Assembly (NCBI RefSeq): GCF_001700315.1
Contig: NZ_MASJ01000003.1
Location: 1-64,000, forward strand
DNA: 64,000 bases
Source of the DNA: Caryophanon tenue
Lineage (GTDB): Bacteria > Bacillota > Bacilli > Bacillales_A > Planococcaceae
Direction: 5' to 3'
This document shows positions 1 through 9,280 of this stretch, one piece after another (within the stretch, counting starts at the first letter, position 1; every line of letters starts with the position of its first letter). Both the position numbers and the translations under genes were made by a program. Under the pieces are notes generated by a model, which searched no databases, was not told the origin of the DNA, and saw nothing but the letters and a program-made list of their open reading frames with translations.

Positions 1-45
1 GCTTAAAGTTCCGCACTGCTGGCTCAAACGCTCCGCAGTACTCAT
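1..45 (-). CDS. 5' end of a third operon gene (partial)
   Basis: An ATG on the minus strand (43-45) overlaps the stop of the preceding gene as ATGA, the usual sign of translational coupling. The frame stays open to the window edge and reads MSTAERLSQQCGTLS. Only 15 codons are visible, so no family can be assigned. The overlap and the shared direction with the two secreted-protein genes suggest that it belongs to the same operon. Confidence 0.45.
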   Translation of the reverse strand, partial: MSTAERLSQQCGTLS

Positions 46-1373
46 AGTGAAATCATTTTGCGCTCGGCATTTGTCAGCGCGTTTTCGATGCGCGTGTCAA
101 ACGCTGTAAATTGGCGCTCAACATGTGCTGTAACAAGTTCTTCAATACGCGTTGCCGCGATATCTGCTTTTTCTGGTGCAGTTTGAATCGTTGTTTCTAA
201 TTTTGTCATCGACGTAGATGTTTGGAGTGCGGCTTTTAGGTCTTGTCGCTGCGCCGCAAAGACACGGTACTGGGCGATGACACCATTAATCGCAGAAACA
301 TTTGCCCATTGTGTGTACATGTTTTCAAGCTGTGCGATTGTGTCGTCCGCTTCCTTTAGTGCCACTAGCTGTGTGCTAAAGTCCGAGACGATGGCGATTT
401 TACTTTCAAGTGCCGGTAGTCGGTTTGAAATCGTACTCTCGGCTTTATTGATATACGGCAAGTTTTGCGTAAACGCGGTTTGTAGCGCACGTACAACAGC
501 AGCCTGTTTTGCCTCTGCTGGGTACGGTGTGTACAACATAAATTGTGCGAGTGCTTCATTTGCATCACGCAGTGCATCGACCATTAATAGCCCTGATACG
601 GTCGCATTTGATGACGTTGCTTGCAGTAAGCTTTGTGTATTGGTCCATACTTGCTGTAGCGCTTGTAGTGTTGCAAGAGATGTCGCATTTTGCTGTGCAT
701 CCGTCATCGTTTCTGACAGCTGCTCCAGCATCGTATACAGCTCCGTTTGAATAAAGCGTTTATCTTCCGTTGTCGCATTGTAGCCCGCAACGGTTTGTTC
801 TGCTTGTGTTAAGGTAGTCGTCATAGTTTGTAGCTCGCGCTGAATAGTTGTTAATGTCTGTACCATTGTCGTCAGCTGCGTTGTGTTAATCGCTGTGCCT
901 TGCATTAACTGCTCCTGCACGATGCGTAAATCGTCTTGCAATGTCGTGAGCAGAGGGCTTGTTGCGAGTTCTGGATACGCATGTGTAAATTGCGTCATCG
1001 TTGTCGCGACATTGTCAAACGTTGTTGCATAAGACGGCGTTGTAACATAAAACGTGCGGTAGTAAGACGTACCGTTTGCGAGCGCTACAATGATAGTATA
1101 CGTTTCATCGATTTGTAGTGCGGCTTTAGGTGTGACCGTTATTGTCGGCCCGTTTGTTGTCGTTGTGACAGCAAGTGTCGTCGTGCCTTGCTGTAGCGTA
1201 ATGTTTGTTAGTTCGTGTGGATGTTTTGCCACATCATCACTAAAGGTAATCGTAAATGTATGCTGTGGTGCGATAATAGCAAGCTCGTCATTGACGGCAA
1301 TTTCTTGTGCCGAAAGCGTCGATGGTAGTAGGAAAAAGAAACAACATATTAGCAGTACGCGTATCGAACTCAT
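42..1373 (-). CDS. Secreted protein, N-terminal beta domain plus helical region
   Basis: 443 aa. The N-terminus (MSSIRVLLICCFFFLLPSTLSAQ) is a signal peptide with probable cleavage after SAQ. Residues about 25-115 form a beta-rich, Ig-like stretch (APQHTFTITFSDDV ... YYRTFYVTT) that closely parallels the same region of the upstream gene. The remaining ~320 residues are Ala/Gln/Thr-rich and look helical or coiled-coil. There is no SLH domain, LPXTG motif or transmembrane anchor. Its ATG overlaps the upstream stop by one base (TAATG), so the two are probably translationally coupled. Function is unknown; a secreted structural or wall-associated protein is inferred from signal, fold and surroundings. 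Confidence 0.8.
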   Translation of the reverse strand: MSSIRVLLICCFFFLLPSTLSAQEIAVNDELAIIAPQHTFTITFSDDVAKHPHELTNITLQQGTTTLAVTTTTNGPTITVTPKAALQIDETYTIIVALANGTSYYRTFYVTTPSYATTFDNVATTMTQFTHAYPELATSPLLTTLQDDLRIVQEQLMQGTAINTTQLTTMVQTLTTIQRELQTMTTTLTQAEQTVAGYNATTEDKRFIQTELYTMLEQLSETMTDAQQNATSLATLQALQQVWTNTQSLLQATSSNATVSGLLMVDALRDANEALAQFMLYTPYPAEAKQAAVVRALQTAFTQNLPYINKAESTISNRLPALESKIAIVSDFSTQLVALKEADDTIAQLENMYTQWANVSAINGVIAQYRVFAAQRQDLKAALQTSTSMTKLETTIQTAPEKADIAATRIEELVTAHVERQFTAFDTRIENALTNAERKMISL

Positions 1374-2794
1374 TAGTGTACGCTCCCTTCTTGCGCTTGT
1401 AAATAGGCTCGTTTCACCGTTTGTAAGTGGTCGAGCATTGTGTCATTTGTATAATCGTAGGCGTTAAAAAGTGCTTCATCAAATGCCATAAATGCGTCTG
1501 ATACTAAAAAGGCGTCCGACTGTGTGTCGAACCACTGCTCGTAAATAGTTTCGTATTGTGTGAGTTCATGTAAATAGGCATCGTCTAGTAGTATGTCAAA
1601 GTCATCTGCATACAGTTCATTCGTTGCGGTGAATTGGTCGAGTGCATCCCAAACGTCATCGGATGTTGTCGCTTCTGTCAGTACGGTCGTAAACGATGTA
1701 GATGCATGTTCTAACGCAGTGACAGCTTCTTGGAGTGCAGGCAATGCCTCGATATGCTCGTTATATTGTTGCAGTATTGTAGTAGCGGCAAGTCGTTGTG
1801 TGACAATGTCCGGTAAAAGCTCGAGCATCGTTTCTGCGTCATCCAGGGCAGTATATACGTTTTCAGTCAGTTCATGAATTAGCGTTTCATCGGTTATAGA
1901 ACGCGCATCGTCTATGTCGTCGTGAAGCGCATATAAATACGTGATAAACGCGGACGAATCGACAGCATACTGATCTTCAAACTGCGACAATGTTTGCTGT
2001 AATAATGGTTGGAGTAGTACTAAATCAACTGTTAATGGATTCGTCGTTGCGATTGATTGCATAGCTTCAAGCGTTTGTTGTGCCTCTGCTATTGGAAGGT
2101 CTGCTACGTTTTCAACGTGTAAAACGGCATCCTCAAGCGTGAGTACTAGCTCTTCGTACATCGTTTCGACTTCTTGCTGTGAGAAGGTAGCTGTTGTTAC
2201 GAGTGTTGCGGCTTCGGTGAGGACAGCTTGTAATGCTGAAAAGCTGTCTGTGAGCTGATAGAGCTGAGCTGTCAATGTAGACAGTGACGCTTCAAGCTCG
2301 GTAATTTGCGCATAGTCACCGAAAGCAAGTTCTAGGTCGAGCAAAATATCCTCGTAGCGTGAAGCAATCGGTAACAATGATACATCAAGTGTTGTCGCTT
2401 GTTGCAATTGCGCAAACGCTTCGGCTGCTTGCTGCTGAATCGCTGAAGCGGGGCGAGCAGCTGTTGTAAAGGCGACGCGGTAATGATTGTCATTGGCGAG
2501 CGTAATATGTAGCTCGTAATCTTCATCGTAGTGTAAACCTGTTGCGCTTACATAGGCGAGCGGTTGTGTCTGGTCGAGCGTGACAGATACATCGTCTGCG
2601 CCAATAATATCAATCGTTGTGATGCGCTCTGCTGTCGGGACATCATTAAATGTCACTGTAAACACATAGTTCGGCGCAACATCGTGAATGGGTGTGAATG
2701 TTTGTGTCCATGTTTCTGCGGTCGCTGTTACTGGAATAGCAGTGGCGACAACAGCACACGCTGCAATCGTTGTCACAGTATGAGAAAAATTCAT
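1373..2794 (-). CDS. Secreted protein, paralogue of the downstream gene
   Basis: 473 aa. It starts with a signal peptide (MNFSHTVTTIAACAVVATAIP, cleavage near ATA-ETW) behind an AAGGAG ribosome binding site. Residues about 30-115 are a beta domain (APNYVFTVTFNDV ... YRVAFTTA) matching that of the 443-aa gene. The rest is acidic, Leu/Ala-rich and predicted helical, with many ALE, TLE and LLQ runs. No SLH or sortase signal is present. It is the first gene of an operon of at least three genes that diverges from the giant SLH protein gene at 2927. No family was recognised. The acidic helical body resembles surface-layer-type secreted proteins only in general character. Confidence 0.8.
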   Translation of the reverse strand: MNFSHTVTTIAACAVVATAIPVTATAETWTQTFTPIHDVAPNYVFTVTFNDVPTAERITTIDIIGADDVSVTLDQTQPLAYVSATGLHYDEDYELHITLANDNHYRVAFTTAARPASAIQQQAAEAFAQLQQATTLDVSLLPIASRYEDILLDLELAFGDYAQITELEASLSTLTAQLYQLTDSFSALQAVLTEAATLVTTATFSQQEVETMYEELVLTLEDAVLHVENVADLPIAEAQQTLEAMQSIATTNPLTVDLVLLQPLLQQTLSQFEDQYAVDSSAFITYLYALHDDIDDARSITDETLIHELTENVYTALDDAETMLELLPDIVTQRLAATTILQQYNEHIEALPALQEAVTALEHASTSFTTVLTEATTSDDVWDALDQFTATNELYADDFDILLDDAYLHELTQYETIYEQWFDTQSDAFLVSDAFMAFDEALFNAYDYTNDTMLDHLQTVKRAYLQAQEGSVH

Positions 2795-2926
2795 AGCACG
2801 GCTCCTTTGTGAATGTTTCTTTTCATATCGGAGTTCGCGTCATACTTCTGAAGGGAAAGCACTCGATTTCACGTTGAAGTTGCCGATAATAAAAGCAAGA
2901 TGAACATATAGCGGGAGGATACTTTT

Positions 2927-5900
2927 ATGCAAAAAAGTTTAAAGGCGTTTGTTGCGGCAACACTGGCTGTACCACCAGTCGTGATGACGGGCGCAATAGA
3001 AGCGGATGCGGCAACAGTTTTTAAAGATGTGCCAACAACGCAAACACATTACGACACAATTATGAAGCTCTACCATGAAAAAGTTATTAGTGGCTATGAA
3101 GACGGTACATTCCGTCCGAACCAACAAGTAACGCGTGGGCAAGCGGCGAAAATTTTAGCAGGTGTATTAGGGCTTGTCGAAACAAATAATACATATAACG
3201 AGATGGCACCGCATTTCTCAGATGTGCCCAAAACACATAGTTACTATCCGTATATTGAGGCACTTGTACAAGCGGGCATTATTAGCGGATTTGAAGATGG
3301 TACATTTCGTCCGAATGCCACATTAACGCGTGGCCAAATGTCGAAAATCATTTATAACGGCTTTAACTTAGATAAGTTTCCAGATGTCGCATTACCGTTT
3401 AACGATGTACCGGGTGATCACCAATATTATCACTTTGTAAAGTCGTTATATGCATTAGGCGTAACTGTCGGCAAGACGCCAACAGTATACGGCACAAGCG
3501 ACCGCGTTACGCGTGGACAACTGGCATCGTTTGTGATTCGTGCGCGTCACGTGGAAGATACGGCAACGGTTGCGAAAGTGCAGTCGATTGACGGTGATCG
3601 TATTACGCTTGATATTGGTACATATGAGATTGGTACGAGCTTGAAAGGGATTTTAAACGACCAAAATAAAACGGCATTACTCGGTGCGGATATTACATTA
3701 TATGCGTCAAAAAATACGATTGTCGGCATTCAGCAAATTGAGTTAAATGCACGTGGTACCGAACAGAATCCGATTGTGTTTGATGGGGGCAATCAGTTAT
3801 TCCAAGGCGACCTTGTCGTGAATAGTGAATATGCGACAGTGCGCAATATGACCATTGCAGGAAACGTGCTCGTAAATGGTGTCAACAGTGGCGGCACCCG
3901 TACTGAAAAAATGGTTACATTTAGAAATATGAACGCTACCACAACGGAAATTGCCGATAATTATGCGTATGTGAACAGCACGAATGTGTCGAATGCAAAG
4001 GGTACTGTGTATGTGAATACGGTAAACGCGAATATGGGCATTGTAAAAGTTGCGCGTGAGGAAGTGTCACTTACAACAGATACAGCATTTGGGCGTGTAG
4101 AAGTGGACGAAGCGATTGAAGCACTGGATCTATTCGGTGAGGTGACGACGCTAGAAATTGCCTCGAAGCAATTTACAGTAGGCGGTAACGGCGTTGTGAC
4201 GACGTTAAACTATCGTCAAAAAGGGCTTCTTACGCTGACGTTAAGCGGTCGCGTCGGTAATTTGAATATGACAAAAGAAGACGGGCTTGTGCACATTGGC
4301 GAGCGTACGGAAATTGACCGATTGGCGAAATTATCGCGTATTCCATTAGAGGATGTGATTGCTAATGTCGATGATGCACAGCAACGAATCGCTGAAGTGG
4401 TGGAATACGGTATGGAGAATAGTGGTGTGACATCGCTCGAAGCGTTGTTAGTCACATCATTACGTACCGATCGAACGTATTTACAAGGAGAGGCGCTGGA
4501 TTTAACAGAGTTTATCGTGACAGGTGTTTATGCGGATGGCTCAACGAAAAGACAACGTATTACAGCTTCTTCGATTACAGGCTATAATCCACACGTAACA
4601 GGGAAGCAGACGTTGACGTTTACAATCGATGGCGTTCGTACACAGCTAGCTGTCAATGTTGTGCCGCTTACGAGCTTAAAAGTGATTCAAAATCCAACGA
4701 AGACGATTTATCGTGTCGGGGATGGGTTTAGTGCGGCGGGTCTTTTAATAGAAGGAACGTATGCAAATGGTGCAGTAAAAACGGAAACGATTACGGCAAG
4801 TCAACTAAGTGGCTATAATTTAGCGAATCAAGGGACACAAACGGTGACGGTATCCATGTACGGCAAAACGACAAATTTCCCGATTCGTGTGTTGGCAAAA
4901 GACGCACCTGTTTTACAAAAAATTGCGGTGACGCAACTACCAACGAAACAAAAATATTACCAAGGTGAAGCGCTTAATTTATCAGGCTTAACCGTAACAG
5001 GTACATATGCGGATGGACGCACACAAACGGAGACGATTACACCGGCACACATTACGGGCTATAACGCATTGCGCGGTGGGAAGCAAACATTAACAGTGAA
5101 TATGAATGGCTTAAAAGCTTCGTTCAATGTAGATGTCGTGGCAATGGATGCACTTGTCGTAAAAAATTTACCGACAAAGCGTGAATATCGCGTTGGTGAG
5201 CAACTGCAGCTAAGTGGCTTACAAGTTGTTGGGCGTTATGCGGATGGTACAGAGCGTGTGGAAACAGTCGATAGTCGTCATGTAACGGGCTTTAATAGCG
5301 CGCGTACAGGCACACAAACTGTACGTGTGACAGTGAATGGTCGAGCGACGAGCTTTGATGTCAAAGTGATGAGTGTGACGGGTATTTCTGTATCGAAGCT
5401 GCCAAATAAAGTGGAATATTTCCCAGGAGAGCCTTTAGAGCTTGCAGGCTTCCAAATTCAAGCAGAGTATTCAGACCAAACCGTCCAAAACTTTGACGGG
5501 AGCTACGCAACGGTAACGGGTTATAACCCAAATTTATGGGGCGACCAAGTGCTAACCGTAACGTATGACGGCTTTGCGACGCAGTTTAAAATTCGTGTGC
5601 TACCACTACGTTCTTTAAGCGTTGAAACATCGCCTGCAAAAACAACATATGCTCAAGGTGAAGCATTAGATTTAACGGGCTTAAAAGTAATCGGTACGTA
5701 CGATGGTGGCATTACGCGTGAAGAGCAAGTGACGATGAGCATGATTTCGAATTTTGACTCAAGTTTGCACAACTCAGAGCAAAATGTCATGGTGACGATT
5801 AACGGCATTACGACAACATTTAAAGTGCGTATTTTACAAGCACCACTTGCGATGTCGAGTCTTGTGATTACACGTCAGCCGGACCGTATTCGTTATCGTG

Positions 5901-8900
5901 TTGGTATGCCATTCTCACCAAACGGCATGATTATTACAGCGCTGAACAATGACGGTACAACGGAAACGATTGCACTTGATAATCCGTCTTTACAAATTTC
6001 ACAAATTGATACATCTACTGCTGGTGAGAAAACATTAACGGTGAAGTACGGTGTGTTTGAAGCAACGATGCCGATTGATGTGTATGATGCGGAGTTAACA
6101 GGTATTGCGGCATCTACTATTAAAACGGCATATGTGAAAGGCGAAGAGCTCGATTTAAGTATGGTGACGGTATTAGCGGCATATAATGACGGCACAGAGG
6201 AATTATCACAAGGTGACTATGAAATTTCAGGTTACGATAAAAACACAGTCGGTGAGCAAACGGTCACGGTAACCTTTAACGGCAAAACAGCTACATTTAC
6301 GGTAAATGTAGCAGATAACGCAATTCGCAACTTTACGGTTGAGCCTCAAACGATTTTCGTACCACAATATACAGATGTCGATGTGACGAAATTAACGCTT
6401 GTTGCAACGATGGACAATGCGGAAGGTGAGCAGCGCCGCATTCAAGGTTCGGTTGGCGCAGTTGCAGTAGAGGGCTATGATAAAACAACACTCGGTACGT
6501 ACCCAGTGCGTGTCACATATGGTGGCAAAACAGCAAATGCAACCGTGCGTGTCGTATCAGCGAATACGATTGTATCGGTTGATAAAGTAGAGCTTTGGTG
6601 GAATAAAGACGGTGTACATGAGAAGTATCCGTACAGCGTTGTTTCGAAGCAAGATACCGATGCATATCATGTGTACTTCCGTGTCATCGAAGCTACAAAT
6701 GGTGCAGGTCGTACAGTAACAGACCGCGCTGTATTAGATACGATTCGTATTAATACGGTGAATATGGCAAATGCGGAAACAGGTCAGCCGAATACAGTTG
6801 CAGCACAAGTCAATGGTCAAACAAATCGTCTGCAAATTCAACAACCAGCAAAACTACAAGTGGCATTGCGTTATATTGTCGATGGCATTCCGTTAGACAC
6901 GCCAGTGATGTATCCGTTAACGACTGTGACGACACGTCAAATTACATCGGTCGCGCGTACGTCTGGAGAAGCGGTAGCCACGACGAATTCAGCGGGCGTT
7001 ACAGCAACGGCGAAGACGATTACATTTAACACGCTTGACCAGTCAGGCGATTTATTTACACAGGCAGTCGCAGATGGCTTGTATTACACATTAACAAAAT
7101 CAGGTGCAACTGAAAATGCAACAGCTCAAGCGATTCGTAATTATGCGAACGGGCAAGGCAAAATCGAAACGAATATACAAGAAGCAGGCACATATACAGT
7201 TCGTATTTATAATGCGGCAAACCGTCAAACGAAGCTAGGTGAGTTTACGGTAGCGGCGAAGCGCATTACGATGCCAACAGCGGCAACCGATTATGACTAT
7301 ACGATAGACTTTGTGACACCGAAGACAACACTCGATGTTGCGAACTATGCGTGGCATAACGACTATACAGTCATGCCAACTGTGACAGATAGCTTACAAA
7401 TTGCTACGAAGGCATTTGTTGATGGGGTACAAGTAGATTTACCACAAAATGTGACAGTGCGCTTACGTTCAAATGAAGGTATGACCTACGCAAACGGTGT
7501 CGTAACAGCGAATGCTGCGGTGAAGCCTGTGACGAATTATGTGGGCGTATATGTAGGGGATACAGAAATTGCGGTATCACCGGCCATTAAACTTGTGAAC
7601 ACATTGCCAAAATATGACCTTCTTGCAACGACAGAAAGCATTGATATTTTTAAATATTTTACAGCGCAAGACCAATCACTGCGTGTAAAGCTTCAACAAA
7701 ATGAGACATTAACAGCGGCAGAAAACACGCGTTTACAAGCGCTTGTGTTAGAGGCACTACTAGATGTGTCAACAATTGATGTCAACCGTCAAGCGATTCG
7801 TAAAATTGATGTCATTCCGACACCGATTGAAAGTTCACCAGACGGCAGTAAAAAGCGAGTAGCGGTCAATGTAACGATCCGTGATATGTTTACACCAGAA
7901 GGCACAAATAAAGTTTTAAGTCTGACGGGTGAATATGTCGATGTATGGATGAAGGAAGCGAGCATGGCCGTATCGGGTGCTGAAGCGACAGCCGCGAAAG
8001 TGACAATTAGTACAGCTGATTTAGTACAGCCAGCGACGACAGCGAGTGAAGTCGCGATTGTGGAAACAACAGGTGGTGTGCGACGAACGTTATATAAAGG
8101 AACGTACGCACAGACGAATGATACGGCGAACTTGCTGAATGCGAAGTATGCAAGCTATAACGCACTCGTTAGCCAATTGACGCAAGCTGTTGGCACAACG
8201 ATGAATATTACGCAAACAGGCAACAAAATTCGTGTTAATTTAATTGCGGGAAGTGGTTCGTTAAACGGCACGACATATCAGCTTGAAGTGAATGGTAGCT
8301 CGGCATTCCAGCTAAATGAATTTGCGGCGGCTGGAGAAGTTGATATTGTGCGCGTAATGGCAGAAGGTAGAGAAGCGAGCACATTACAAATTGACGGTAC
8401 GGACTTTGTGTATAATCCAAATACAGCATCGCCAGAGTTTCAAGACATTACAGCGCAGCGTGTGGAATATGCAACGGTGGACGCGTTAACGACATTAATT
8501 AATCGCGTAGGGGGCACATCACCATTTGTAACAGCAGCCTATACAGGTGGCGACATTGTGCTGACAACGACTGGGAAAGGTGTCGCAGATTCACAAGCAA
8601 GCATTAGTGACGCAGCCCTTTTTGTCAATGGATTAGAAGTGGCAGAACAAACGGTTGAAGATCTTACGTATCAATATCGTAATCCGTGGATAGTCGGTAC
8701 TGACGCAGTATATGTTGGCGATTTAAAGCTTACATTCTCACAAGCGGTACAAATTCCGTTAACGCAAGAAGGTGTACCGGCAGTGCCAATGACGATTGCT
8801 TACAGCGCAAACGGCACAGCGGATACGATTGAGCTTACGCCAGCGATGGTACAACAGCATGTAACGGTCAACGGTTCGACGGTGACAATTTCACTAGACG

Positions 8901-9043
8901 CATTAGGCGAACATAAAGAGGTATTGACAGCATCCAATACCACTGTGAAAATTACCGAGGTAGATGGTTTGGAAGCGGCGAAAGGTTTCTACACAAGCCA
9001 AGTTCAAGGTGTCTATCAAGACGTAACGATCCAGCGACAATAA
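2927..9043 (+). CDS. Giant SLH-anchored surface protein with nine Ig-like repeats
   Basis: 2038 aa. A signal peptide (residues 1-29, cleavage near ADA-A) follows a good GGGAGG site. Three SLH domains lie at about 31-82, 98-150 and 158-208, with the typical GYEDGTFRPN and VTRGQ motifs. Residues about 240-480 hold short beta repeats (GDLVVNSEYATVRNMTIAG) suggesting a beta-helix. About 508-1215 contain nine tandem ~78-residue modules with the pattern Y..GE.LDL.GL.V.GTYADG ... ITGYN ... G.QT.TV..NG, as in bacterial Ig-like group 3 domains. The ~820 C-terminal residues are Thr/Ala/Val-rich and unassigned. The SLH domains should bind pyruvylated wall polymer, so this is a candidate S-layer or adhesin-like protein. 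It is monocistronic, followed by a terminator. Confidence 0.92.
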   Translation: MQKSLKAFVAATLAVPPVVMTGAIEADAATVFKDVPTTQTHYDTIMKLYHEKVISGYEDGTFRPNQQVTRGQAAKILAGVLGLVETNNTYNEMAPHFSDVPKTHSYYPYIEALVQAGIISGFEDGTFRPNATLTRGQMSKIIYNGFNLDKFPDVALPFNDVPGDHQYYHFVKSLYALGVTVGKTPTVYGTSDRVTRGQLASFVIRARHVEDTATVAKVQSIDGDRITLDIGTYEIGTSLKGILNDQNKTALLGADITLYASKNTIVGIQQIELNARGTEQNPIVFDGGNQLFQGDLVVNSEYATVRNMTIAGNVLVNGVNSGGTRTEKMVTFRNMNATTTEIADNYAYVNSTNVSNAKGTVYVNTVNANMGIVKVAREEVSLTTDTAFGRVEVDEAIEALDLFGEVTTLEIASKQFTVGGNGVVTTLNYRQKGLLTLTLSGRVGNLNMTKEDGLVHIGERTEIDRLAKLSRIPLEDVIANVDDAQQRIAEVVEYGMENSGVTSLEALLVTSLRTDRTYLQGEALDLTEFIVTGVYADGSTKRQRITASSITGYNPHVTGKQTLTFTIDGVRTQLAVNVVPLTSLKVIQNPTKTIYRVGDGFSAAGLLIEGTYANGAVKTETITASQLSGYNLANQGTQTVTVSMYGKTTNFPIRVLAKDAPVLQKIAVTQLPTKQKYYQGEALNLSGLTVTGTYADGRTQTETITPAHITGYNALRGGKQTLTVNMNGLKASFNVDVVAMDALVVKNLPTKREYRVGEQLQLSGLQVVGRYADGTERVETVDSRHVTGFNSARTGTQTVRVTVNGRATSFDVKVMSVTGISVSKLPNKVEYFPGEPLELAGFQIQAEYSDQTVQNFDGSYATVTGYNPNLWGDQVLTVTYDGFATQFKIRVLPLRSLSVETSPAKTTYAQGEALDLTGLKVIGTYDGGITREEQVTMSMISNFDSSLHNSEQNVMVTINGITTTFKVRILQAPLAMSSLVITRQPDRIRYRVGMPFSPNGMIITALNNDGTTETIALDNPSLQISQIDTSTAGEKTLTVKYGVFEATMPIDVYDAELTGIAASTIKTAYVKGEELDLSMVTVLAAYNDGTEELSQGDYEISGYDKNTVGEQTVTVTFNGKTATFTVNVADNAIRNFTVEPQTIFVPQYTDVDVTKLTLVATMDNAEGEQRRIQGSVGAVAVEGYDKTTLGTYPVRVTYGGKTANATVRVVSANTIVSVDKVELWWNKDGVHEKYPYSVVSKQDTDAYHVYFRVIEATNGAGRTVTDRAVLDTIRINTVNMANAETGQPNTVAAQVNGQTNRLQIQQPAKLQVALRYIVDGIPLDTPVMYPLTTVTTRQITSVARTSGEAVATTNSAGVTATAKTITFNTLDQSGDLFTQAVADGLYYTLTKSGATENATAQAIRNYANGQGKIETNIQEAGTYTVRIYNAANRQTKLGEFTVAAKRITMPTAATDYDYTIDFVTPKTTLDVANYAWHNDYTVMPTVTDSLQIATKAFVDGVQVDLPQNVTVRLRSNEGMTYANGVVTANAAVKPVTNYVGVYVGDTEIAVSPAIKLVNTLPKYDLLATTESIDIFKYFTAQDQSLRVKLQQNETLTAAENTRLQALVLEALLDVSTIDVNRQAIRKIDVIPTPIESSPDGSKKRVAVNVTIRDMFTPEGTNKVLSLTGEYVDVWMKEASMAVSGAEATAAKVTISTADLVQPATTASEVAIVETTGGVRRTLYKGTYAQTNDTANLLNAKYASYNALVSQLTQAVGTTMNITQTGNKIRVNLIAGSGSLNGTTYQLEVNGSSAFQLNEFAAAGEVDIVRVMAEGREASTLQIDGTDFVYNPNTASPEFQDITAQRVEYATVDALTTLINRVGGTSPFVTAAYTGGDIVLTTTGKGVADSQASISDAALFVNGLEVAEQTVEDLTYQYRNPWIVGTDAVYVGDLKLTFSQAVQIPLTQEGVPAVPMTIAYSANGTADTIELTPAMVQQHVTVNGSTVTISLDALGEHKEVLTASNTTVKITEVDGLEAAKGFYTSQVQGVYQDVTIQRQ

Positions 9044-9054
9044 GCAATTTTACG

Positions 9055-9108
9055 AAAGGCTATTACTTTACGTGCGACAAAAAGCATAGAGGTAATAGTC
9101 TTTTGTTT
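9055..9108 (+). terminator. Intrinsic terminator after the giant SLH gene
   Basis: The arm AAAGGCTATTAC (9055-9066) pairs with GTAATAGTCTTT (9092-9103) with one G-U pair, and a T-rich tail follows. It lies 12 bases after the stop codon. Confidence 0.75.
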
Positions 9109-9280
9109 CTACTTGTCTTACAACTATACGGAATGATATTGTATAAATTAGTAATCAATAAAATAATTATACATAAAATGCTATTTGTAGTTCACAAGGT
9201 AGACGGTGTAAAAAAGCCCCATAGTCGTATAGAGCAATCGTATAAACTTCCTTACAATAAAGGACGAGGAGAGTGATTAT

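Noticed and set aside
277-750. 157-residue open frame on the plus strand
   Set aside because: It lies wholly antisense to the 443-aa secreted protein, has no ribosome site and is low-complexity Ser/Ala/Cys, as expected from the reverse of an Ala/Thr-rich gene.
2863-2889. SigD promoter before the giant SLH gene
   Set aside because: GCCGATAA at 2882-2889 matches a SigD -10, but the -35 position holds TCGA and there is no motility context.
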